A stretch of 33,447 nt of DNA from assembly GCA_018268575.1 (NCBI GenBank), contig JAFDWF010000157.1, positions 1 to 33,447 on the forward strand. Direction: 5' to 3'. The notes under the pieces were generated by a model that was not told the DNA's origin, searched no databases, and saw only the letters and a list, made by a program, of their open reading frames with translations. This DNA comes from Actinomycetota bacterium (GTDB lineage: Bacteria; Actinomycetota; Thermoleophilia; Solirubrobacterales; 70-9). Of the stretch, positions 16,026 through 23,065 are shown in pieces (the first letter of the stretch is position 1; the number at the start of each line of letters is the position of its first letter). The position numbers were made by a program, and so were the translations under genes.

Positions 16026-17516
16026 ATGACACCGATCTATGCAACTTTCTCCGCGATGGCGACCTCACCGAGCGCAGTCGAGTCCCGCCACGAGGGGACG
16101 GAGGAGCGGGCGGCGGAGCCGCAGGGACCGCTCTTCCCGGAGCTCGTCGGCGCCGCGCCGCCCTCGCCGGCCGGGCCGATCGAGGCGGCCGAGCTGGCGG
16201 AGCTCGCCGCGGCTCCCGACATCGCGCTGCCGAAGCTCGCCCAGACCCTCCGCTTCTCGATGCGCCAGATCGAGTTCGTCTTCAAGGCCCGCCGCGAGCT
16301 CGGCGAAGTCTTCCGCATGCGCGGGGTGATCCCCGGCGGTCCGATCATCACCAGCCACCCCGACCACGTTCGCTCCCTCTTCACCGCCAAGCCCGAGCAG
16401 GCGCCGTCGCTGACCGGCGAGTCGCCGCTGCGGCCGATCCTCGGCCCCAACTCGGTGCTGACCGCGGTCGGCCCCCGCCACATGCGCCAGCGCAAGCTGC
16501 TGCTGCCCGCGTTCCACGGCGAGGCGATCGCCCAATACACGGAGATGATCGACGCGGCGGCCGAACGGGAGATCGACCGCTGGCCGGTCAGCGAGACGAT
16601 CGCGCTGGCGCCGCGGATGCAGGCGATCACGCTCGACGTGATCATGGCCGGGATCTTCGGCGTCGAGGGCAAGCCCGCGCCGGGGACGCCGGAGCACGCG
16701 CTGCGGCTCGCGGTCCGCAAAGCGGTGAACGCCTCGACCTGGCCGACCTCGCAATTGACCGAACTCCTCCACGTCGGCCGCGAGGAGGCGATGGGGCCGC
16801 TGAAGTTCGGCCTCGCGATGCTCGACCGCCCGGTCTACGCGGTGATCCGCGGGCGCCGCGAATCCCCCGACCTCGATGAGCGGCGCGACATCCTCTCGCT
16901 CCTCCTCCAGGCGCGGACCGAGGAGGGCGAGGCGCTGGACGACAAAGAACTCCGCGACGAGCTACTCACCCTGGTCCTGGCCGGCCACGAGACGACGGCC
17001 AACTCATTGGCCTGGGCGTGGGAGCGCCTGGTCCGCAACCCAGGACCGCACGCGGCGCTGGTCGAGGCGGTGCGCCGCGACGAGGAGGCCGAGGAGCGGG
17101 TCGAGGCGACGATCGTCGAGACGATGCGCAACCGCCCCGTGATCCCGATCATCGGCCGCCGCGTTCAGGTCCCCTGGCGCCTCGGCGACTACGGCGCCCC
17201 GCCCGGCACCGCGATCGCGATGTCGATCCTCCTCGTCCACCACCGCGAGGACGTCTATCCCGACCCCTTCGCCTTCCGCCCCGAGCGTTGGCTCGGTCGC
17301 AAGCCCGGCACCTACGACTGGATCCCCTTCGGCGGCGGCATCCGCCGTTGCCTCGGCGCCGCCCTGGCGATGGCCGAGCAGCGCGTCGTCCTCACCGCGA
17401 TGGCCCGCCGCCTCGACCTAATCGCCGACCGCCCCCGCCCCGAGCGCGCCATGCACCGCAACGTGACGATGATCCCGGCGCGCGGCGCGCGGGTCGTCGT
17501 CGCGGCGAAGCACTGA
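16026..17516 (+). CDS. Cytochrome P450
   Basis: 496 residues from ATG 16026 (TTG at 16020 and ATG at 16056 are alternatives; none has a strong ribosome-binding site). The I-helix 'LVLAGHETTANSLAW' carries the oxygen-activating Thr, 'ETMRNRP' is the ExxR motif, 'FRPERWL' the PERF-like motif and 'FGGGIRRCLG' the haem loop with ligand Cys at about 442. The N-terminal 40 residues are low-complexity, and there is no membrane anchor. Overall it resembles the CYP110/CYP138-like bacterial P450s. No redox partner is adjacent; the ferredoxin at 31668 is an untested candidate. Confidence 0.93.
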   Translation: MTPIYATFSAMATSPSAVESRHEGTEERAAEPQGPLFPELVGAAPPSPAGPIEAAELAELAAAPDIALPKLAQTLRFSMRQIEFVFKARRELGEVFRMRGVIPGGPIITSHPDHVRSLFTAKPEQAPSLTGESPLRPILGPNSVLTAVGPRHMRQRKLLLPAFHGEAIAQYTEMIDAAAEREIDRWPVSETIALAPRMQAITLDVIMAGIFGVEGKPAPGTPEHALRLAVRKAVNASTWPTSQLTELLHVGREEAMGPLKFGLAMLDRPVYAVIRGRRESPDLDERRDILSLLLQARTEEGEALDDKELRDELLTLVLAGHETTANSLAWAWERLVRNPGPHAALVEAVRRDEEAEERVEATIVETMRNRPVIPIIGRRVQVPWRLGDYGAPPGTAIAMSILLVHHREDVYPDPFAFRPERWLGRKPGTYDWIPFGGGIRRCLGAALAMAEQRVVLTAMARRLDLIADRPRPERAMHRNVTMIPARGARVVVAAKH

Positions 17517-17638
17517 GCGGCGCGGGGCGGCATTTCGGGGGCGGGTGATGCGGCTGGCACCGGGATGCTGGGGGGCGGGGCGCTGCCGGCTGGCGCCCGG
17601 GAAGGGATGCGGGCGCTCCGGGGGACGGGTAAGGGGCG

Positions 17639-17690
17639 CGGCCTTTTCGGAGGCGACCCGGGCAGGCTGTGGCCGCCTCCGAAAAGGCCG
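17639..17690. repeat. Hairpin A: 17-bp perfect inverted repeat with 18-nt loop
   Basis: Arms CGGCCTTTTCGGAGGCG (17639-17655) and its exact complement (17674-17690) enclose the loop ACCCGGGCAGGCTGTGGC. The inner 8 bp and the whole loop recur, inverted, in hairpin B at 18253-18314. The outer arm here is CGGCCTTTT/AAAAGGCCG and is unrelated to that of hairpin B, yet pairs perfectly. The T4/A4 runs could make it act as a bidirectional terminator. Confidence 0.9.
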
Positions 17691-17720
17691 GGTCATGGAG
17701 AGGATGGCGTGGTCCTACGC

Positions 17721-17765
17721 TCCGCTGTTCCTTATGCCGGGATGGTGGGCATAAGGAACAGCGGA
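17721..17765. repeat. 18-bp perfect inverted repeat with 9-nt loop
   Basis: Arms TCCGCTGTTCCTTATGCC and exact complement (17721-17738, 17748-17765), loop GGGATGGTG. The arms are notably less GC-rich than the surroundings. There is no U-tract; it could be a transposon-type relic, an RNA hairpin or a protein site. Confidence 0.9.
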
Positions 17766-17785
17766 AGGAGGGTGCCGCGGGGTCC

Positions 17786-18110
17786 GTCACGAAGACGCCG
17801 GGGACCACGCGGGAGACGTGAGGGAGACGTCACGGGCCCCACGCCTCCTCCACGGTCACGAAGACGCTGCGAGACGGGGACCTGAAACTCCCCGTGAAGG
17901 CATACGCCTTCCCTGCGATCGTGGAGGCTTCGTCACGGAGCGACCATGATCCGGCGGGGATCCCGCCGGATCATGCATCTCCCGGACGGGACCCGCGCGG
18001 ATCGCACGGTCTTCGTGGCGTCTTTCCTCGGCCTCGTCACGGAGACGTCGCATCCCTCGGTCCCGTCACGGAGATGCCGCATTCGCCGGGGGCCCGTCAC
18101 GAAGATGCCG
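17786..18110 (+). repeat. Degenerate short repeat GTCACGRAGAYG, six copies
   Basis: Copies start near 17786, 17855, 17932, 18036, 18065 and 18096; the last two share GTCACG-A/G-AGATGCCG. A shorter copy (GTCACGG) is at 17829 and an inverted variant near 18008. Spacing is irregular (31-104 nt), so this is neither a CRISPR nor a simple tandem array. All copies but the inverted one lie on the same strand. Confidence 0.7.
17945..17975. repeat. 31-nt near-continuous palindrome
   Basis: CATGATCCGGCGGG and its exact complement, separated by only GAT (17959-17961). It lies within the GTCACGRAG repeat field. Such a tight palindrome would extrude as a cruciform or fold as a stable hairpin in RNA. Confidence 0.9.
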
Positions 18111-18122
18111 ATCTCCCCGCCC

Positions 18123-18247
18123 CGCATCGTCCTGCGCCGGTTCCCCCGCCACGCATCGTCCCGCGCCGGTTCCCCCGTAACGCACCCGTCCCTGCGCCGG
18201 GGCTCCCCCCCGCGCCGGCCCGTCCCTGCGCCGGCTTCCCCCGCAAG
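18123..18247 (+). repeat. 29-bp tandem repeat, about four units
   Basis: Units at 18123-18151 and 18152-18180 differ at only a few positions and share CGCATCGTC and GCGCCGGTTCCCCCG. Two more degenerate units (GTCCCTGCGCCGG, then TCCCCC) extend to about 18247. It is flanked by hairpin B. Confidence 0.75.
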
Positions 18248-18252
18248 ACCTC

Positions 18253-18314
18253 CGTCCCGGGCGTCTCGGAGGCGGCCACAGCCTGCCCGGGTCGCCTCCG
18301 AGACGCCCGGGACG
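18253..18314. repeat. Hairpin B: 22-bp perfect inverted repeat, inverted copy of the hairpin A core
   Basis: Arms 18253-18274 and 18293-18314 are perfectly complementary. The loop GCCACAGCCTGCCCGGGT (18275-18292) is the exact reverse complement of the hairpin A loop, and the inner stem CGGAGGCG/CGCCTCCG is identical. The outer stem (GTCCCGGGCGTCT side) differs wholly from that of hairpin A. It lies about 80 nt beyond the 3' end of the XRE gene, so it may end its transcript, though it has no U-tract. Confidence 0.9.
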
Positions 18315-18391
18315 CCTGGGCTCCGATCGGTCCGGCCCGAACCCCTCCGGGCGCCAGCCCTACCCGGCCCGAACCCTCCGCAAATCAGCAC

Positions 18392-18619
18392 CTACCCGGA
18401 GCGGCCGTTGTCGCTGAGGAGAAGGAGCGGCTCGATCTTCAGCCTGTCGGCGATCTTTTCGACCGACCGGAGGCTGACGTTGCGCTCGCCGCGCTCGAGC
18501 GCCCCCATGTAGGTGCGGTGGACGCCGAGGACCTCGGCGAACGCCTCCTGGCTCAAGTCTTCAGCGTCACGAAAGGCGCGCAAGTTCTTGCCGAGGGTGC
18601 GCTGAAGATCGTCCGCCAT
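18392..18619 (-). CDS. XRE-family regulator resembling restriction-modification controller (C) proteins
   Basis: 75 residues, the size of C proteins. 'LGKNLRAFRDAEDLSQEAFA' and 'VLGVHRTYMGALERGERNVS' form the helix-turn-helix, and 'RSVEKIADRLKIEPLLLL' the dimer helix. C.PvuII/C.AhdI-type controllers have this build, but no methylase or endonuclease gene is in the window. It may be an orphan controller, an antitoxin-like repressor or a regulator of the hairpin region downstream. A GACT-containing element upstream could be its own operator. Confidence 0.9.
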   Translation of the reverse strand: MADDLQRTLGKNLRAFRDAEDLSQEAFAEVLGVHRTYMGALERGERNVSLRSVEKIADRLKIEPLLLLSDNGRSG

Positions 18620-18651
18620 GTGCGCACGGACGGTCCCGCATCGCTACGTTT

Positions 18652-18671
18652 GACTCTACAGACTTATAAGT
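18652..18671 (-). promoter_or_regulatory. Candidate C-box-like operator/promoter of the XRE gene
   Basis: GACT-CTACA-GACT-TAT-AAGT lies 33 nt before the XRE start. C-protein boxes often read GACT-N3-AGTC; here the second half is AAGT, giving the palindrome ACTTATAAGT, which also supplies an AT-rich -10-like element in this GC-rich DNA. ACAGA/TCTGT half-sites flank it. Autoregulation is inference. Confidence 0.45.
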
Positions 18672-18723
18672 AGCATCTGTCCGATGGGAAAACTGCGGCG
18701 AAAGTGTCACGGCCGCTCGCGGC

Positions 18724-19206
18724 TCAGCCCTCGCCGATCAGCTCGCGGAGGAAACTCGGGAGGCGGCCGGCGCCGAAATCGAAGTAGCGCGCCCAGTCGG
18801 GGGCGATGCTGATCCGCGCCATCACGTCGTAGGTCTCCCGACAAGATCGTTCGAAGGCGGCAAGCTCCTCGCCCTCCATCGACTTCGCCGCCGCCTCGAG
18901 GTACTCCGGCACCGGGCCGTCGACCACCTCGATCTCGGCGCCGCCGCGCAGCAGCAGGGACCGGGCCGGACTCGGCGTGTCGATAGTCAGCGCCACCCGC
19001 GGCCGCGCTTTCAGTGCGGCGAACTTCGGTGAGGTGGGATGGGTGGCAACGACCACCCCGGTGCCGGTCCAGAGAAAGCCGATCGGGACCACGCGCGGCG
19101 TACCGTCGATCCCGTCGTAGGCAAGGCGGGCGAGCGTCGCCGTCCGCAGGATCTCCTCGGCGGCGTCCAGCTCGGCCTTCAGGTCCTTGGCATCCATCGG
19201 GATCAC
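18724..19206 (-). CDS. Pyridoxamine 5'-phosphate oxidase-fold protein (flavin/F420-binding family)
   Basis: 160 residues from GTG 19206, which has GAGG five bases before it; ATG at 19197 is the alternative. 'LRTATLARLAYDGIDGTPRV' followed by 'VPIGFLWTGTGVVVATHPTS' and 'KFAALKARPRVALTID' is the split beta-barrel of the PPOX/Rv1155-like family, which binds FMN or F420, or acts on nitro or haem compounds. The specific cofactor is not evident. The frame is open further upstream (to 19332), but that part overlaps the tRNA-Ser repeat and reads as noncoding. Confidence 0.8.
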   Translation of the reverse strand: MIPMDAKDLKAELDAAEEILRTATLARLAYDGIDGTPRVVPIGFLWTGTGVVVATHPTSPKFAALKARPRVALTIDTPSPARSLLLRGGAEIEVVDGPVPEYLEAAAKSMEGEELAAFERSCRETYDVMARISIAPDWARYFDFGAGRLPSFLRELIGEG

Positions 19207-19273
19207 GGGATCCTCATTGTCGAGACATTTCAGCGTAACCGGAGCCGCCGCAACGGAGAGGGACGGCAAAGCC

Positions 19274-19591
19274 TCAGGACAGAGCAAGGACCAATGCGAG
19301 GGCTTCGTCGACCCATCGCATCTCGCTCGCACTCAGGTGCCCCTCGAAGTCATCCAGCCGACGCACGTCCAAGGCACGCATTTGCTCCACCATCACCCGC
19401 GTTGGCCGACCGGCGATCTCAACCTCGGGTCGGAAGCTCGCCGCCCGCACGCTTTGGGAGGTAGGCGCGACGAGTACGGTCGAAAGCCCGAAAAGCTCAT
19501 CCGCCTGGATGAGTACGGCATAACGTGCCCCATGCTGCTCATGGCCACCGCGCCGAGGCAGCCGCACGCGGTAGACATCGCCACGCGTCAC
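19274..19591 (-). CDS. MazF/PemK-family endoribonuclease toxin
   Basis: 105 residues. 'MTRGDVYRVRLPRRGGHEQH' is the N-terminal strand and loop of the PemK/MazF fold (G-[DE]-[IV]-[WY] opening), and 'RYAVLIQADEL', 'STVLVAPTSQSV' and 'VMVEQMRALDVRRL' follow in family order. It should cleave RNA when freed from its antitoxin. ATG overlaps the antitoxin stop by 4 nt, a standard toxin-antitoxin arrangement. Confidence 0.9.
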   Translation of the reverse strand: MTRGDVYRVRLPRRGGHEQHGARYAVLIQADELFGLSTVLVAPTSQSVRAASFRPEVEIAGRPTRVMVEQMRALDVRRLDDFEGHLSASEMRWVDEALALVLALS

Positions 19592-19845
19592 TCAGGCCAC
19601 TCGGCGGCGATCGCATCCATGTCGGCCATCACGCGCCCGCGCTCTGCCCGGTCATCCGGATCGTCTGCGAGCCCGGCAACCTCCGCCGCGAGCCCCGACC
19701 GCCTCCGCTCGCGCTCAGCCGTCTCGGAGATCGCCTGGCGGGCGGCCTCCGCGCGGGTAAGCCCCCGCTTGCGGGCGATGTCCTCCAGGGCGCGCCAACC
19801 GTCCTCACCCAAGCGAAGCGAAAGAGGATGCGAAGTGGGAGTCAC
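19588..19845 (-). CDS. Antitoxin of the MazF-like toxin (ribbon-helix-helix type)
   Basis: 85 residues from GTG at 19845, the only start. 'HPLSLRLGEDGWRALEDIAR' and 'RGLTRAEAARQAISETAE' form a ribbon-helix-helix DNA-binding domain; the acidic C-terminal tail would wrap the toxin. There is no Shine-Dalgarno sequence before the start. A -10-like TACACT ends 7 nt upstream, so the mRNA may be leaderless. A 9-bp inverted repeat just upstream is the likely self-operator. Confidence 0.85.
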   Translation of the reverse strand: MTPTSHPLSLRLGEDGWRALEDIARKRGLTRAEAARQAISETAERERRRSGLAAEVAGLADDPDDRAERGRVMADMDAIAAEWPE

Positions 19846-19853
19846 TCTATAAA

Positions 19854-19876
19854 GTGTAGCGCAGTTCGCGCTACAC
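19854..19876 (-). promoter_or_regulatory. Operator/promoter of the MazEF-like pair
   Basis: A perfect inverted repeat GTGTAGCGC-AGTTC-GCGCTACAC. On the minus strand its promoter-proximal arm overlaps the TACACT -10-like box (19858-19853), 7 nt before the GTG. Binding of the ribbon-helix-helix antitoxin here would block the promoter; this is the usual logic for such pairs, not shown for this one. Confidence 0.65.
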
Positions 19877-19973
19877 CGGATATGGACCCCAAATCTGTCA
19901 AGTAGGCACGGGACGGCGGGCGGGCGTTTGCGCGACGCGCAGTCCGCCGTATGGTCTAGCCGTCAGTACTTCC

Positions 19974-20183
19974 TTACCCACGGTCGCCCCCATCGCGACG
20001 CGGACGATTAGATCGATAGTCGTCTAAATCTCTGAGCAGCGCGAGGATGCGATGGCCCAATCTGACCAGACCGAAGCCTGCCCAAAGGCACAACCCGACG
20101 TACGCGAAGCAAGCTGGACAACCGAAAATGTGCATCCCCTGACCCGATTGCGTGCAGACAAAACATTTACTACACGCCAGCAC
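19974..20183 (-). CDS. Possible Cys-rich small membrane protein, 69 aa
   Basis: GTG at 20183 opens a frame beginning 'MLACSKCFVCTQSG', then 'CPACFAYVGLCLWAGFGLVR', with seven Cys in about 50 residues, two CxxC pairs and one hydrophobic span, ending in a charged tail. Base composition is less GC-biased than the surroundings. There is no clear ribosome-binding site and no family that I recognise. It may be noncoding; it is listed because it sits inside the presumed tRNA-Ser islet. Confidence 0.3.
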   Translation of the reverse strand: MLACSKCFVCTQSGQGMHIFGCPACFAYVGLCLWAGFGLVRLGHRILALLRDLDDYRSNRPRRDGGDRG

Positions 20184-20314
20184 TTCATTTGACTTCTCTT
20201 GAGCAACGTAGGCCAGGGTGTGCCGTCAGATCAAGCATGGGGATTGGCCTCAATCAGGGCGACCAGATTGATAAATCTAGGCTTGCCACTCGGGGAGAAT
20301 TTCTGACCGGAATA

Positions 20315-20403
20315 CGGAGAGGGAGGGATTCGAACCCTCGAGAGAGCTTGCGCCCCCTACTCGCTTAGCAGGCGAGTGCCTTCAGCCACTCGGCCACCTC
20401 TCC
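20315..20403 (-). tRNA. tRNA-Ser (anticodon GCT)
   Basis: 89 nt on the minus strand: acceptor GGAGAGG/CCTCTCC with discriminator G, anticodon arm CTCGC-CTGCTAA-GCGAG giving GCT, a long class II variable arm (GGGGGCGCAAGCTCTCTC region) and T arm GAGGG-TTCGAAT-CCCTC. CCA is not encoded. Confidence 0.97.
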
Positions 20404-20499
20404 GGACAATGCGGGCCGGTTCCCGACCCCGCCGCACCGATTGTAGGTATTGATCGCCGGCCAGGGGGACCCGGGGCGGGGCGGGATAGGCTCAGGCCG

Positions 20500-21711
20500 G
20501 TGTCCTCGCCGCCCCAGCAGTCGCACGAGCGCTACGAGCGGATCTTCGCCGAGGTCGAGGCGCCGTTCGCCTTCGTCGACCTCGACGCGATGTGGGCGAA
20601 CGCGGATGCGCTGCTGGAGCGGGCCGGGCGCAAACCGATCCGGGTGGCGACCAAGTCGATCCGCTGCCGGGCGCTGATCGAGGAGATCCTCGGCCGCGAC
20701 ACGCGCTTCTCCGGGCTGATGACCTACACGCTGCCGGAGACGCTGTGGCTGGCCGAACAGGGGCACGAGGACCTGCTGCTCGCCTACCCTACCGCCGACT
20801 CCGCGGCGCTGCGCGAGCTGGCGCTGCGCTCGGCCGCCGACCCGGAGCGGGCGCCGCTGGTGATGGTCGACTGCGTCGAGCACCTGGAGGCGATCGAAGC
20901 GGTGCTCGGCGCCGACGCGCCGCCGATCCGCGTCTGCGTCGACATCGACGCGAGCTGGTGGGCGCTCGGCGGGCGGATCAAGGTCGGGCCGAAGCGCTCG
21001 CCCGTGCGCACGGTCGAGCAGGCGGTGGCGCTGGCGCGGGAGATCGAACGGCGGCCGCAGATCGAACTCGACGCGCTGATGGCCTACGAGGGTCAGATCG
21101 CCGGGGTCGGCGACGAACCGCCAGGGCGGCGGCTGCGCGGGGCGATGATCCGCTTCATGCAGAAGCGCTCGGCGAAGGAGCTGGCCGAGCGGCGCGGCGC
21201 GATCGTCGCCGCGATCAGCGAGTTCTGCGAGCTCGAGGTGGTGAACGGGGGCGGCACCGGCAGCCTCGAGACGACCGGCGCCGAGGCGGCAGTGACCGAG
21301 GTGACCGCGGGCTCGGGCTTCTACGCCCCCACCCTCTTCGACAGCTACAGCCGCTTCACGCCGGTGCCGGCGGCCGGGTTCGCGCTGCCGATCGTGCGGC
21401 GACCGGGGCCGGAGATCGCGACGGCGCTCGGCGGTGGCTACCTCGCCTCGGGCCCGGCCGACGCGGCACGCCTCCCCTCCCCCTGGCTGCCGCCGGGGCT
21501 GAAGCTCGACCCCGAGGAGGGCGCGGGCGAGGTGCAGACGCCGCTGCTCGGCACCGCCGCCGCGAGCCTCGAGGTCGGCGACCGCGTCTACATGCGCCAC
21601 GCCAAGGCAGGCGAGCTCTGCGAGCGCTTCGACGTCCTCCACCTGGTCGAGGGCGACGGGATCGTCGATGTCGTCCCGACCTACCGAGGCGAGGGCAAAT
21701 GCTTCCTCTGA
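20500..21711 (+). CDS. Amino acid deaminase/aldolase-like fold-type III PLP enzyme
   Basis: 403 residues from GTG 20500. 'RVATKSIRCRALIEEIL' (48-64) holds the PLP lysine, 'VCVDIDASWWALGG' and 'VNGGGTGSLETT' follow in the barrel, and the C-terminal domain has 'YMRHAKAGELCERF', where His and Glu/Cys could form the metal site of the D-threonine aldolase/D-serine dehydratase family. Actinobacterial relatives are annotated as amino acid deaminase/aldolase and commonly neighbour a sugar-lactone oxidase, as here. It is a paralogue of the PLP enzyme at 2115-3257, which has lost these ligands. Confidence 0.88.
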   Translation: MSSPPQQSHERYERIFAEVEAPFAFVDLDAMWANADALLERAGRKPIRVATKSIRCRALIEEILGRDTRFSGLMTYTLPETLWLAEQGHEDLLLAYPTADSAALRELALRSAADPERAPLVMVDCVEHLEAIEAVLGADAPPIRVCVDIDASWWALGGRIKVGPKRSPVRTVEQAVALAREIERRPQIELDALMAYEGQIAGVGDEPPGRRLRGAMIRFMQKRSAKELAERRGAIVAAISEFCELEVVNGGGTGSLETTGAEAAVTEVTAGSGFYAPTLFDSYSRFTPVPAAGFALPIVRRPGPEIATALGGGYLASGPADAARLPSPWLPPGLKLDPEEGAGEVQTPLLGTAAASLEVGDRVYMRHAKAGELCERFDVLHLVEGDGIVDVVPTYRGEGKCFL

Positions 21712-21733
21712 GGCTCGGCCGGCGTCCCGCCTG

Positions 21734-23047
21734 CTAGCGACCGAGGACGCACTCCGCGTACTCATTGGTGAACGCGCGACTCGGGTCGAGTTCGTCGCGC
21801 GCCCGCTGGAACGCGTCCCAGCGCGGGTAGCGGGGCGCCAGCGTCGCCGCCGTCTGGAAGTGGCGCTTGCCCCAGTGGGGGCGGCCGTCGTAGTCGTTCA
21901 TGATCGACTCGACCGCCTCGAAGTACGGCCGCCACTTCATCCGCCGGTACTGATGCACGGCAATGTAGGTGGTGTCGCGTTCGTGGGCGGCGCTGAGGTC
22001 GGCGTCGTCGCCCGCCGCCACCCGCACCTCGATCGGGAAGAAGACCGGGTAGCGGTTCGAGCGCACCCACTCGATCACCCGCCGCACCGCGGTCGGGCCG
22101 TCGGCGCGCGGCACCGCGTACTCCATCTCGGTGAAGCGGACGTCGCGACGGTTGACGAAGATCCGGTGGCTCGCGTCCTGGTTGCGGCCGCCGGTCGCGA
22201 CCAGGCCGGCAAACCGGGCCAGCGCCGGGATCGCCCGCGGCATCGCCTTGCCGGCGGCGGCCAGCGCCTCGAGCGCCCAGTTCTCCAGCACCACGTCGTT
22301 GAGGAAGGCGACGGCGCGGCCCTTCGGCCGCGGCGGCTCCTCGGTGCGGTTGCGCTCCAGCACCAGGGCGCGATCGGAGTAGGGGAAGGTGAAGAGCTCG
22401 AAGTGGTCGTTGGCGGCGGCCAGCTCGCCGAAGCGGTCGAGGACGTCGGCGAGCTTGTGCGCGGAGTCGACCCGGCGCAGGGTGAAGGCGGGGAGGCAGC
22501 GCAGGGTCACCGCGCTGATCGCGCCGAGGGCGCCGATCCCGATCCGCGCCGCGCGCAGCAGATCGGGGTCGTCGGCCGCGCTGAGGTCGCGCACGCTGCC
22601 GTCGGCGAGCACCATCTCGACCCCCTCGACCCGGGCCGAGATGTTGCCGAAGCGCGCGCCGGTGCCGTGGGTCCCGGTCGAGATCGCCCCGGCGACGGTC
22701 TGGGCGTCGATGTCGCCGAGGTTCTCCAAGGCCAGTCCCAGGCCCTCCAGCTCCTGGTTGAGCGCGGCGAGCACGGTGCCCGCGCCGACCCGGACCAAGC
22801 CGCTCTCGCGGTCGGCGTCGAGCACCCCGCGGAGGGCGTCCAGCCGCAGCATCGTCGCGTCGGTCATCGCCGCTTCGGTGAAGGAGTGGCCCGAGCCGGT
22901 GACCGAGAGCCTCTCCCCCGCCGCCGCGGCGGCGGCGACCTGCTCGGCGAGCTCCGCGCGCGAGCGCGGCGCCAGCACCCGCGCCGGTCGGCAGCGCTGG
23001 TCGCCCGCCCAGTTGGCCCATTCGCCCCTCTGCCCGAGCGGATCCAC
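21734..23047 (-). CDS. FAD-linked sugar-lactone oxidase (D-arabinono-1,4-lactone oxidase family)
   Basis: 437 residues from GTG 23047. The N-terminal FAD domain has 'LSVTGSGHSFTEAAMTDATM', where the His is the site of covalent flavin attachment in gulono- and arabinonolactone oxidases, then 'GDIDAQTVAGAISTGTHGTG'. The C-terminal 'GRPHWGKRHF' is the ALO-domain signature. It oxidises an aldonolactone with oxygen or another acceptor. It converges with the PLP gene (22 nt between stops) and lies 18 nt downstream of the MFS gene, probably in one transcript with it. Confidence 0.92.
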   Translation of the reverse strand: MDPLGQRGEWANWAGDQRCRPARVLAPRSRAELAEQVAAAAAAGERLSVTGSGHSFTEAAMTDATMLRLDALRGVLDADRESGLVRVGAGTVLAALNQELEGLGLALENLGDIDAQTVAGAISTGTHGTGARFGNISARVEGVEMVLADGSVRDLSAADDPDLLRAARIGIGALGAISAVTLRCLPAFTLRRVDSAHKLADVLDRFGELAAANDHFELFTFPYSDRALVLERNRTEEPPRPKGRAVAFLNDVVLENWALEALAAAGKAMPRAIPALARFAGLVATGGRNQDASHRIFVNRRDVRFTEMEYAVPRADGPTAVRRVIEWVRSNRYPVFFPIEVRVAAGDDADLSAAHERDTTYIAVHQYRRMKWRPYFEAVESIMNDYDGRPHWGKRHFQTAATLAPRYPRWDAFQRARDELDPSRAFTNEYAECVLGR

Positions 23048-23065
23048 GCCCGCAGTATCCCGAGC

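Larger units (their letters stand above)
17517..18391. other. 875-nt gene-free, hairpin- and repeat-rich region
   Basis: No open frame here reads as a protein; all translate to Arg/Pro/Gly-rich shadow sequence. Instead the stretch holds four long perfect inverted repeats, a degenerate GTCACGRAGAYG repeat and a 29-bp tandem repeat, each listed separately. It lies between the P450 gene and an XRE regulator that points toward it. Confidence 0.8.
19253..20324 (-). mobile_element. Possible islet at tRNA-Ser(GCT) carrying a MazEF-like pair
   Basis: The last bases of tRNA-Ser(GCT) (ACGGAGAGGGA on the plus strand, 20314-20324) recur at 19253-19263, with 13 of 14 bases matching if extended. Between the copies are a MazF-like toxin, its antitoxin and a Cys-rich small frame, all with less extreme codon use than their neighbours. 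The layout repeats that at the two other tRNAs, but this repeat is short and could be chance. No integrase is present. Confidence 0.4.

Noticed and set aside
17786..18247. CRISPR array
   Set aside because: Repeat units are short, degenerate and irregularly spaced, the tandem part has no spacers, and no cas genes are present.
17933..18391. A 152-codon minus-strand frame across the hairpin region
   Set aside because: Its sequence merely translates the inverted and tandem repeats. There is no domain, and the start is next to the XRE stop by chance.
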